From contig CAJUND010000037.1 in NCBI GenBank assembly GCA_910587655.1, forward strand, positions 12,765-29,264: a DNA stretch of 16,500 nt, in the 5' to 3' direction. Position numbers and translations under genes: made by a program. Under the pieces are notes generated by a model. The model had not been told where the DNA came from and made no database searches. It saw nothing but the letters and a program-made list of their open reading frames with translations. The DNA comes from an uncultured Agathobacter sp. (GTDB lineage: Bacteria; Bacillota; Clostridia; Lachnospirales; Lachnospiraceae). This document shows, piece by piece, positions 1 to 6,800 of the stretch (the stretch's first letter is position 1; every line of letters begins with the position of its first letter).

Positions 1-36
1 AGAACAACACTAAGAATAAAAACGGAGGTGGAAGTT

Positions 37-186
37 GTGCGTACAAAGATTACATTAGCCTGCACAGACTGCAAGCGTCGTAATTACAACACGACAAAGG
101 ACAAGAAAACTCATCCGGACAGAATGGAAATCAGAAAGTATTGTAGGTTCTGCAGACAGCATACAATGCATAAGGAAACCAAATAG
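37..186 (+). CDS. rpmG: 50S ribosomal protein L33
   Basis: This short gene encodes a 49-residue L33, a small zinc-ribbon protein of the large ribosomal subunit. The translation from GTG at 37 has two CxxC pairs, C9/C12 and C36/C39, so it is the zinc-binding (C+) form. The length matches the family. A GGAGGTG ribosome-binding site at 24-30 lies about 6 nt before the GTG and fixes the start. The stop TAG ends 29 nt before the secE ATG, and the rpmG-secE-nusG order is the usual one in Firmicutes, so these genes are very probably co-transcribed. No promoter is visible in the 36 bases before it, so transcription presumably begins outside the window. Many Firmicutes carry a second, zinc-free L33 elsewhere, which cannot be judged here. 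Confidence 0.95.
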   Translation: MRTKITLACTDCKRRNYNTTKDKKTHPDRMEIRKYCRFCRQHTMHKETK

Positions 187-215
187 TCCGAAATAGAGTG
201 AAAAGGAGTTACAGA

Positions 216-431
216 ATGGGAAAGTCAGAAAACGTTGAAAAGGCTCCAAAGACAAGCTGGTTTACCGGGCTTAAGGCTGAGTTTTCCAAAATAATCTGGC
301 CTGAGCAGAAATCAGTTGTCAGACAGACTATTGCGGTGGTTGCTGCATCTGTTGTTACCGGTCTGGTTATTGCACTGCTGGACTGGCTGATTCAGTACGG
401 TGTGAATTTTCTTGTTGGTCTGGAACTTTAA
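216..431 (+). CDS. secE: Preprotein translocase subunit SecE
   Basis: The gene encodes a 71-residue SecE, the essential small membrane subunit of the SecYEG protein-export channel. The conserved amphipathic stretch (about residues 16-38, with F-x-GLKAEFSKIIWP) is followed by a single hydrophobic membrane segment at about 38-60. This is the short one-span form typical of Gram-positive bacteria. A GTG in frame at 198 would add six residues, but the AAGGAG at 203-208 sits 7 nt before the ATG at 216, so I place the start there; the upstream GTG lies before the ribosome-binding site. It sits between rpmG and nusG, the usual place. A small hairpin follows the stop codon. Confidence 0.94.
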   Translation: MGKSENVEKAPKTSWFTGLKAEFSKIIWPEQKSVVRQTIAVVAASVVTGLVIALLDWLIQYGVNFLVGLEL

Positions 432-435
432 TGGC

Positions 436-456
436 AATATCCCTTACGGGAATATT
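436..456 (+). other. Small hairpin between secE and nusG
   Basis: AATAT-CCC (436-443) pairs with GGG-(A)-ATATT (448-456), with one bulged A at 451 and a TTAC tetraloop at 444-447. It ends 5 nt before the nusG AGGAGG. There is no T-tract, so it is not an intrinsic terminator. It could be an mRNA-processing or stability element; the sequence does not decide this. Confidence 0.45.
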
Positions 457-478
457 ACAATAGGAGGCAGAGTGATTT

Positions 479-997
479 ATGGCAGAGGCAAACTGGTATG
501 TGGTTCATACCTATTCAGGGTATGAAAACAAAGTCAAAGCGAATATTGACAAGACAATTGAAAACAGACATCTTGAAGATCAGATTCTGGAAGTCCGTGT
601 TCCGCTCGAAGAAGTGACGGAAATGAAAAACGGTGTCAGAAAGCAGGTTTCCAAGAAAATGTTTCCGGGCTATGTGCTGATTCATATGATTATGAATGAC
701 GACACATGGTACGTTGTCCGCAATACCCGTGGTGTGACTGGGTTTGTCGGTCCGGGAAGCAAGCCGGTGCCGCTCACGGATGCCGAAATGAGACCGCTTG
801 GAATCAAAACGGAAAATGTTGTGGTTGATTTCGCCGAAGGCGATACGATTGTAGTAATCGGCGGTGTCTGGAAAGATACCTGCGGCATGATTACAGCGAT
901 GAACAACAACAAGCAGACAGTAACAATCAATGTAGAACTGTTCGGTCGCGAGACACCGGTGGAAGTAAGTTTCGCAGACGTAAAAAAGATGAATTAA
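479..997 (+). CDS. nusG: Transcription termination/antitermination protein NusG
   Basis: The gene encodes a 172-residue NusG, the elongation factor that binds the RNA polymerase clamp and acts on pausing, termination and, in some bacteria, coupling to the ribosome. The NGN domain runs from about residue 5 to 110 and shows WYVVHTYSGYE (6-16), FPGYVLI (62-68) and VRNTRGVTGFVG (80-91). A KOW domain follows at about 119-171, including the ELFGRETPVEV stretch. The length is normal for the family. The start is ATG 479; AGGAGG at 462-467 is 11 nt away, a somewhat long spacing, but the nearby GTG at 472 is out of frame. The stop TAA at 995-997 overlaps the rplK ribosome-binding site, which suggests coupled expression with rplK. 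Confidence 0.97.
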   Translation: MAEANWYVVHTYSGYENKVKANIDKTIENRHLEDQILEVRVPLEEVTEMKNGVRKQVSKKMFPGYVLIHMIMNDDTWYVVRNTRGVTGFVGPGSKPVPLTDAEMRPLGIKTENVVVDFAEGDTIVVIGGVWKDTCGMITAMNNNKQTVTINVELFGRETPVEVSFADVKKMN

Positions 998-1010
998 GGA
1001 GGCAATTCCA

Positions 1011-1436
1011 ATGGCAAAGAAAGTAGAAGGATACATTAAGCTGCAGATTCCAGCTGGAAAGGCAACACCTGCTCCTCCGGTCGGACCGGCTCTTGGACAG
1101 CACGGTGTAAACATTGTGGAGTTTACAAAGCAGTTTAATGCAAAGACAGCCGACCAGGGCGACTTAATTATCCCTGTAGTAATTACGGTATATGCAGACA
1201 GAAGTTTCAGTTTTATTACCAAGACTCCTCCTGCACCGGTATTAATTAAAAAGGCATGCAAAATCAAGTCCGGTTCCGGTGAGCCGAACAAGACGAAGGT
1301 TGCAAAAATTACAAAGGCGCAGCTTCAGGAGATTGCAGAGCTTAAGATGCCTGATTTAAATGCGGCTTCTGTTGAGTCGGCAATGAGTATGATTGCTGGT
1401 ACAGCAAGGTCCATGGGCGTTGAAGTGGTTGATTAA
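1011..1436 (+). CDS. rplK: 50S ribosomal protein L11
   Basis: The gene encodes a 141-residue L11, which binds 23S rRNA in the GTPase-associated centre at the base of the L10/L12 stalk. The N-terminal proline-rich loop (IPAGKATPAPPVGPALGQHG, about residues 13-32) is the part that forms the thiostrepton-binding site with rRNA, and P23 and P26 are present. The C-terminal RNA-binding domain ends with the conserved GTARSMGVEV. TAAGGAGG at 995-1002 lies 8 nt before the ATG and overlaps the nusG stop. rplA follows after a 204-nt structured gap, which is much longer than the gap in many rplK-rplA pairs. In Escherichia coli this pair is regulated by L1 binding to its own mRNA. Confidence 0.98.
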   Translation: MAKKVEGYIKLQIPAGKATPAPPVGPALGQHGVNIVEFTKQFNAKTADQGDLIIPVVITVYADRSFSFITKTPPAPVLIKKACKIKSGSGEPNKTKVAKITKAQLQEIAELKMPDLNAASVESAMSMIAGTARSMGVEVVD

Positions 1437-1442
1437 TTCGGC

Positions 1443-1613
1443 CGGAAAAGCAAACAGACAGAGTATTAGTGGGAGGGTGTTTCCTGCCCGATATGAAAAG
1501 CTGTTTTCCTGGCGGAAAAGGGCTGGGATGTGGGAAATTCAGTCAATGAAAAACCGCAGAGAACCCATTTTCCTTACGGAAAAGGGCTGGGTCGTAAGCT
1601 GGAAGCTTACGAC
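1443..1613 (+). promoter_or_regulatory. Structured rplK-rplA intercistronic region, candidate L1 autoregulatory RNA
   Basis: The 204-nt gap 1437-1640 has no ORF of its own worth calling. It carries two modules about 64 nt apart. Each has GTGGGA (1469-1474; 1530-1535), a short stretch, ATGAAAA (1493-1499; 1546-1552), then the hairpin TTTTCC-loop-GGAAAA (1504-1519, loop TGGC; 1568-1583, loop TTAC) and GGGCTGGG. In the second module TGTGG (1529-1533) pairs with CCGCA (1554-1558). GTGGGA on one side and TGAAA on the other resembles the L1-binding part of 23S rRNA helix 77, which L1 mRNA sites mimic. A perfect 10-bp inverted repeat (1591-1600 with 1604-1613) follows, ending just before the rplA ribosome-binding site. 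That L1 binds here is an inference. Confidence 0.5.
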
Positions 1614-1640
1614 ATATACCACAAAGGAGGTTAATTTTTT

Positions 1641-2336
1641 ATGAAAAGAGGAAAGAAGTATCAGAACGCTGTGCAGACGTTTGACAAGGCAGCACAGTAT
1701 GATATTGCTGAGGCAATTGATATTGTAAAGAAAAACGCGACAGCGAAATTTGATGAGACGGTTGAACTTCATCTTAGAACAGGCTGTGATGGACGTCATG
1801 CAGAGCAGCAGATCCGCGGCGCAGTTGTACTGCCGCACGGAACCGGTAAGACAGTCAGGGTTCTGGTTTTTGCCAAGGGAACCAAGCTCGACGAGGCACA
1901 GGCAGCAGGAGCTGACCATGTGGGAGGCGAGGAATTAATTCCTAAGATCCAGAACGACGGATGGCTGGATTTTGACGTTGTTGTTGCAACCCCTGATATG
2001 ATGGGCGTTGTCGGACGTCTGGGACGTGTCCTTGGACCGAAAGGTTTAATGCCGAACCCGAAAGCCGGAACTGTAACCATGGATGTTACAAAGGCGATTA
2101 ACGACATCAAGGCTGGTAAGATTGAGTACCGTCTGGATAAGACAAATATTATCCATGTGCCAGTTGGAAAAGCATCTTTTACAAACGAGCAGTTGGACGA
2201 CAACTTCCAGGCTCTTATGGGTGCAATCAACAAAGCTAAGCCTTCAAGCGTAAAGGGACAGTATATCAGGAGCGCAACATTGACCTCCACGATGGGACCG
2301 GGCGTGAAGCTTAACGTTGTAAAGATTACACAGTAA
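1641..2336 (+). CDS. rplA: 50S ribosomal protein L1
   Basis: The gene encodes a 231-residue L1, the protein of the mobile L1 stalk at the ribosomal E site and a translational repressor of its own operon in many bacteria. Recognisable parts are QQIRGAVVLPHGTGK (about 56-70), FDVVVATPDMMG (111-122) and the signature LGPKGLMPNPKAGTV (131-145), with STMGPGVK near the C-terminus. The length is typical. The start ATG 1641 is preceded by AAAGGAGG at 1623-1630 with a 10-nt spacing. The segment at 48-51 reads GCDG where I recall VD followed by P or S in Bacillus and relatives, probably a lineage variant. After its stop a new promoter drives rplJ, and I see no T-tailed terminator between the two. Confidence 0.98.
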   Translation: MKRGKKYQNAVQTFDKAAQYDIAEAIDIVKKNATAKFDETVELHLRTGCDGRHAEQQIRGAVVLPHGTGKTVRVLVFAKGTKLDEAQAAGADHVGGEELIPKIQNDGWLDFDVVVATPDMMGVVGRLGRVLGPKGLMPNPKAGTVTMDVTKAINDIKAGKIEYRLDKTNIIHVPVGKASFTNEQLDDNFQALMGAINKAKPSSVKGQYIRSATLTSTMGPGVKLNVVKITQ

Positions 2337-2375
2337 AACAGACAGACTTACACAAGCAATTTTTGCGGTTAAAGC

Positions 2376-2404
2376 TTGACAACCGTAAAATACCATATTA
2401 TAAT
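2376..2404 (+). promoter_or_regulatory. Sigma-A promoter for rplJ-rplL
   Basis: A perfect -35 (TTGACA, 2376-2381) and a perfect -10 (TATAAT, 2399-2404) are separated by exactly 17 bp. Transcription would start near 2411, which is where the L10 leader RNA begins. This separates expression of the stalk proteins from the upstream L11-L1 genes. Confidence 0.88.
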
Positions 2405-2410
2405 AACAAA

Positions 2411-2557
2411 GCATATTGCCGAAGACAGCAGGTACTGTTGCAGTTACTGACAACAGTGTAAAGGGGAACCGCCAGCCGAGGGAATTTTTGATGTAAACCA
2501 TCATAAATATATCATCACAGGATGAATCTCCCTCTGTCAGCAGGCAGAGGGGTTTTT
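2411..2557 (+). ncRNA. L10 leader (rplJ autoregulatory leader with attenuator)
   Basis: The leader contains the hallmark CCGAAGACAGCAGG at 2419-2432, a stem ACTGTTG/CAACAGT (2434-2440 with 2451-2457), and GCCGAGGG at 2475-2482, matching the known L10 leader family of Firmicutes. In that family the L10(L12)4 complex binds the leader and causes termination before rplJ. Here GAGGGAATT (2478-2486) can pair with AAT-(C)-TCCCTC (2525-2534), enclosing two small hairpins (TGATG/CATCA 2489-2503; TCATC/GATGA 2512-2525). This helix uses the left arm of the terminator at 2530-2551, so it would act as antiterminator. Leader identity is from motif recognition; the alternative helices are read directly from the sequence. 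Confidence 0.85.
2530..2557 (+). terminator. Attenuator terminator before rplJ
   Basis: CCCTCTGTC (2530-2538) pairs with GGCAGAGGG (2543-2551) with one U-G pair and an AGCA loop, followed directly by TG-free TTTTT at 2553-2557 after one G. It lies between the promoter and rplJ, so it must be conditional: it is the terminator of the L10 leader. Confidence 0.82.
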
Positions 2558-2606
2558 GCTTGATAAAGGGCAAAACCCGAAAATAAAATAAGGAGGTAAA
2601 TGAATC

Positions 2607-3149
2607 GTGGCAAAGGTAGAGTTAAAACAGCCAATCGTTCAGGAGATTTCTGATGCAATGAATGGCGCACAGTCCGTAGTTGTAGTGGATTATCTCGGAC
2701 TTACGGTTGCCGAGGATACAGAGCTTCGTAAGAAGTTAAGGGAAGCTGGTGTGCTTTACAAAGTATACAAGAATACCCTGGTAAGCCGTGCGATTGAAGG
2801 TACCGATTATGAAAGCATCAAAGATGTTCTTGAGGGACCGAGCGCATTTGCAATTTCTGCAGATGATGCAACAGCGCCGGCAAGAATTCTGGCTGAGTTT
2901 GCAAAGAAGGCTCCAGAGCTGGAAATTAAGGCTGGTATCGTTGAAGGAACATATTATGATGCAGAAGGAATGAAAGCAATTGCAAGCGTTCCGAGCAGGG
3001 AAGTTCTTCTTTCCAAGTTACTTGGAAGCTTACAGTCACCTGTTACAAATCTTGCACGCGTTCTTAACCAGATCGCAGAAAAGGGCGGCGCAGCAGATGC
3101 AGCACCGGCAGAAGAAGCTCCGGCTGAAGAAGCACCTGCAGCAGAGTAA
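2607..3149 (+). CDS. rplJ: 50S ribosomal protein L10
   Basis: The gene encodes a 180-residue L10, the stalk base that anchors L7/L12 dimers and binds 23S rRNA beside L11. The N-terminal RNA-binding domain shows the typical VVVVDYLGLTVAEDTELRKKLREAG and YKVYKNTL stretches (about 23-58), and the helical end binds L12. The C-terminus is an extended Ala/Pro/Glu tail (about residues 159-180) beyond the usual end of the family. Translation begins at GTG 2607; AAGGAGGT at 2590-2597 is 9 nt away. An ATG at 2600 is out of frame and gives only a short peptide. rplL follows 47 nt after the stop. The complex with L12 is expected to repress this operon through the upstream leader. Confidence 0.97.
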   Translation: MAKVELKQPIVQEISDAMNGAQSVVVVDYLGLTVAEDTELRKKLREAGVLYKVYKNTLVSRAIEGTDYESIKDVLEGPSAFAISADDATAPARILAEFAKKAPELEIKAGIVEGTYYDAEGMKAIASVPSREVLLSKLLGSLQSPVTNLARVLNQIAEKGGAADAAPAEEAPAEEAPAAE

Positions 3150-3196
3150 CGGATATTGAAAGAAAATCAATCAAAAAGAAAATGGAGGAAAAAATA

Positions 3197-3574
3197 ATGG
3201 CAAAGTTAACAACAGCAGAGTTTATCGATGCGATTAAAGAGTTAAGTGTATTAGAGTTAAACGATCTTGTAAAGGCATGCGAGGAGGAATTCGGCGTATC
3301 TGCAGCAGCAGGCGTTGTAGTTGCAGCAGCAGGCGGCGCTGAGGGCGCAGGCGCTGAAGAGAAGACTGAGTTTGACGTAGAGCTGACAGAAGTCGGACCA
3401 AACAAGGTTAAGGTTATCAAGGTTGTCCGTGAAGTAACCGGTCTTGGACTGAAAGAAGCAAAGGATGTTGTAGACGGAGCTCCTAAGGTATTAAAAGAGG
3501 CTGCTGACAAGGCAAGCGCTGATGATATCAAGGCTAAGCTTGAGGCAGAAGGTGCAAAGGTTACTTTAAAATAG
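3197..3574 (+). CDS. rplL: 50S ribosomal protein L7/L12
   Basis: The gene encodes a 125-residue L7/L12, the multicopy stalk protein that recruits the translational GTPases EF-G, EF-Tu and IF2, both of the first two encoded further along this window. The N-terminal dimerisation and L10-binding helices (1 to about 30) are followed by an Ala/Gly-rich hinge (about 34-55) and the globular C-terminal domain (about 57-125), with VKVIKVVREVTGLGLKEAKD recognisable. An in-frame ATG at 3182 would add five residues, but GGAGG at 3184-3188 overlaps it and sits 8 nt before ATG 3197, so 3197 is the start. A strong terminator follows the stop codon. Confidence 0.98.
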   Translation: MAKLTTAEFIDAIKELSVLELNDLVKACEEEFGVSAAAGVVVAAAGGAEGAGAEEKTEFDVELTEVGPNKVKVIKVVREVTGLGLKEAKDVVDGAPKVLKEAADKASADDIKAKLEAEGAKVTLK

Positions 3575-3601
3575 CCGGACAGACTACGAGCGGAGTAAAA
3601 T

Positions 3602-3658
3602 AAAAAGAACAGTCCTGGACAAATTATTATTTGCTTAAGGGACTGTTCTTTTTATTTT
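3602..3658 (+). terminator. Intrinsic terminator after rplL
   Basis: A perfect 14-bp stem, 3602-3615 with 3640-3653 (core GAACAGTCC/GGACTGTTC), has an inner stem CAAAT/ATTTG (3620-3624 with 3629-3633) in its loop. The right arm ends in TTTTT and continues as ATTTTATT. It closes the rplJ-rplL transcript. Confidence 0.9.
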
Positions 3659-3663
3659 ATTGC

Positions 3664-3712
3664 GCGACAGCCGGAGCGCACGAGGGAGCGAAGCTCCCGA
3701 GTCTCCGCTCGC
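3664..3712 (+). repeat. GC-rich palindromic element between rplL and rpoB
   Basis: Nested inverted repeats: GCG/CGC (3664-3666 with 3710-3712), CGGAG/CTCCG (3672-3676 with 3703-3707) and GGGAGC/GCTCCC (3684-3689 with 3693-3698, GAA loop). It lies just after the rplL terminator and upstream of the rpoB promoter, so it is outside both transcripts as I read them. Its composition is more GC-rich than the flanks. It resembles the short dispersed palindromes found in Lachnospiraceae genomes, but whether it is repeated elsewhere cannot be seen from this window. Confidence 0.5.
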
Positions 3713-3738
3713 ATATTTTTGCTATTTTCAAAAAGTTC

Positions 3739-3767
3739 TTGCATTTCCCCGTAAATTGTTGTATAGT
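3739..3767 (+). promoter_or_regulatory. Sigma-A promoter for rpoB-rpoC
   Basis: TTGCAT (3739-3744) and TATAGT (3762-3767) are 17 bp apart, with an AT-rich stretch before the -35 that could serve as an UP element. The predicted start near 3774 leaves a leader of about 80 nt before rpoB. The leader has a TGCAC/GTGCA hairpin (3774-3778 with 3786-3790) and a T6 run at 3808-3813. Confidence 0.78.
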
Positions 3768-3854
3768 ATAGGTTGCACTATTATGGTGCACTAGGCATTC
3801 CATGCTCTTTTTTAGGAATACTGGTTGCAAATAAAAACGAGAGGTGAAACGTCA

Positions 3855-6800
3855 ATGGAGAAAAACAGAATACGTCCGGTCAAGGCTGGAAAAGGCTTGC
3901 GTATGAGTTACTCAAGACAAAAGGAAGTCTTGCAGATGCCAAATCTGATTGAAGTCCAGAAAGATTCGTATCAGTGGTTTCTGAACGAGGGCTTAAAAGA
4001 AGCATTTGCAGATATTTCCCCGATCACGGATTACAGTGGTCACCTGAGTCTGGAGTTCGTTGATTTTACATTATGCGAAGATGATGTAAAATATACAATC
4101 CCTGAATGCAAAGAAAGGGATGCCACATATGCAGCGCCGCTTAAGGTCAGGGTCAGACTTCATAACAAAGAGACAGATGAGATTAACGAACATGAAATTT
4201 TCATGGGTGACCTTCCGCTTATGACGGAAACAGGTACGTTCGTAATCAATGGCGCAGAGCGTGTAATTGTAAGCCAGTTAGTGCGTTCTCCAGGTATCTA
4301 TTATGGTATTGCCCATGACAAGGTCGGCAAGACGCTGTATTCCTGTACTGTAATTCCAAACCGTGGTGCATGGTTAGAGTATGAGACAGACTCCAATGAC
4401 GTTTTCAGTGTAAGAGTAGATAGAACGCGTAAAGTGCCGATTACGGTACTGCTTCGTGCACTTGGCGTAGGTACAAACCAGCAGATTATTGATATGTTCG
4501 GGGAGGAGCCGAAAATTCTTGCATCCCTGCAGAAGGACCCGGCAATTACCGAACGCGAGCCGCAGGGCAGCTTTGAGGCTGGTCTGCTGGAATTATATAA
4601 AAAAATCCGTCCGGGCGAGCCGCTTTCCGTGGAAAGTGCGGAGAGTCTGATTACAGCCATGTTCTTCGATCCGAGAAGATATGACCTTGCCAAGGTCGGA
4701 CGATATAAATTTAACAAAAAGCTGGCACTGAGGAACCGTATTTACGGACAGGTTCTTGCAGAGGATGTCATTGACCCGTCCACCGGCGAGGTGCTTGCAG
4801 AAGCAGGTGCAACGGTCAGCCGTGAACTTGCGGACCAGATTCAGAATGCCGCAGTGCCTGCTGTCTGGATTCAGACAGAGACACGTAATGTCAAGGTACT
4901 GTCTTCCATGATGGTTGACATAAAGAGCTGGATTCCGGAAATGGAAAATCCAAGGGAATTTGGCGTGACAGAGCTGGTATTTTATCCGGCTTTAAAGCAG
5001 ATTCTGGAAGAATACGAGACTACAGAGGAGCGCCTGGAGGCGGTCCGCAGAAATATTCCGGACCTGATTCCGAAGCATATTACCAAAGAGGATATCTTCG
5101 CATCCATTAATTACAATATGCATCTGGAATGGGGACTGGGTACAGATGATGACATTGACCACCTGGGCAACCGCCGTATCCGTGCAGTCGGTGAACTCCT
5201 GCAGAACCAGTACCGCATCGGATTATCCCGTCTGGAGCGCGTGGTACGTGAGCGTATGACGACACAGGATCTGGAGGGTATTTCCCCGCAGAGCCTGATT
5301 AATATCAAGCCTGTTACGGCTGCCGTGAAGGAATTCTTCGGTTCTTCCCAGCTGTCACAGTTCATGGACCAGAACAATCCTCTGGGTGAGCTGACACATA
5401 AGAGACGTTTATCCGCACTGGGACCTGGCGGTCTTTCCAGGGATCGTGCCGGATTTGAGGTCCGCGATGTACATTATTCCCATTACGGCAGAATGTGCCC
5501 GATTGAGACGCCGGAAGGTCCGAACATTGGACTGATCAACTCACTGGCATGTTATGCAAGGATTAACGAGTATGGTTTTGTGGAAGCACCGTACCGTAAA
5601 ATAGATAAATCAGACAAAGAAAATCCGCGTGTTACGGATGAAGTTGTCTATATGACAGCGGACGAAGAGGATAACTACCATGTAGCGCAGGCGAATGAAA
5701 AGCTGGATGAAAACGGACATTTTGTCCGTAACTCCGTATCCGGCCGATACAGGGAAGAGACGCAGGAATATGATAAAACAGCATTTGATTATATGGACGT
5801 TTCCCCGAAAATGGTATTTTCTGTTGCTACAGCGCTGATTCCGTTTTTGCAGAATGATGATGCGAACCGTGCGCTGATGGGTTCCAACATGCAGCGTCAG
5901 GCGGTGCCGCTTCTTACCACAGAGGCTCCGGTTGTCGGAACCGGAATGGAAACAAAGGCAGCAGTTGACTCCGGCGTCTGTGTGGTTGTAAAGGCAGCAG
6001 GCGTGGTGGAAAGCTCTGAATCCAACCGTATTATCATCCGTGAGGAGGATGGTAAGCGCAAGGAGTATATTCTGACCAAGTTTTCACGAAGCAACCAGTC
6101 CAACTGCTATAACCAGAGACCGATTGTATTTAAGGGGCAGAAGGTAGAGGCTGGAGAGGTTATTGCTGACGGACCGTCCACTGCAAACGGTGAACTTGCC
6201 CTTGGTAAAAACCCATTGATTGGATTCATGACGTGGGAAGGATACAATTACGAGGATGCGGTTCTGTTAAGTGAAAGACTGGTGGAATATGATGTATATA
6301 CGTCTGTCCACATTGAGGAATACGAAGTAGAATCACGTGATACCAAGCTGGGACCTGAGGAAATCACAAGGGATGTGCCGGGCGTCGGTGATGATGCATT
6401 AAAAGACCTTGACGAACGAGGAATCATCCGTGTTGGTGCAGAGGTCCGTGCCGGCGATATCCTTGTTGGAAAGGTTACCCCGAAGGGTGAGACTGAGCTT
6501 ACCGCAGAGGAGAGGCTTCTGCGTGCGATTTTTGGTGAAAAGGCACGCGAGGTCCGTGATACTTCATTAAAGGTTCCGCACGGGGCTTATGGTATTGTTG
6601 TGGACGCAAAAGTATTTACAAGGGAGGACGGCGACGAGCTGTCTCCGGGTGTGAATGAGTCTGTCCGTATCTATATTGCACAGAAACGTAAGATTTCAGT
6701 CGGTGACAAGATGGCAGGCCGTCATGGTAACAAGGGTGTGGTTTCCCGTGTGCTGCCGGTTGAGGATATGCCGTATCTTCCGAACGGCCGTCCGCTGGAT

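Noticed and set aside
515..1291. Antisense open frame of 258 codons across nusG and rplK
   Set aside because: It lies wholly opposite two certain genes, has no ribosome-binding site or family resemblance, and its length follows from the codon bias of the sense genes.
1393..1644. Forward open frame of 83 codons in the rplK-rplA gap
   Set aside because: It overlaps the rplK end, runs through the repeated hairpins, lacks a ribosome-binding site and does not look like a protein family. The gap is better explained as structured RNA.
2366..2385. CGGTT/AACCG inverted repeat over the rplJ -35 element
   Set aside because: Only 5 bp with a 10-nt loop and no T-tract; too weak to call an rplA terminator or an operator.
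2244..2573. Antisense open frame across the L10 leader
   Set aside because: The region is explained by the rplA end, a perfect + strand promoter and the L10 leader.
2568..2577. GGG-CAAA-ACCC-type mini stem before the rplJ ribosome-binding site
   Set aside because: Three base pairs only; below any useful threshold.
3825..3854. Upstream TTG start for rpoB
   Set aside because: The ribosome-binding site lies inside this extension and just before ATG 3855, and the added residues are not part of the family.
5331..5421. Rifampicin-resistance changes in rpoB
   Set aside because: The main resistance positions (D505, H515, S520 here) carry the usual sensitive residues.
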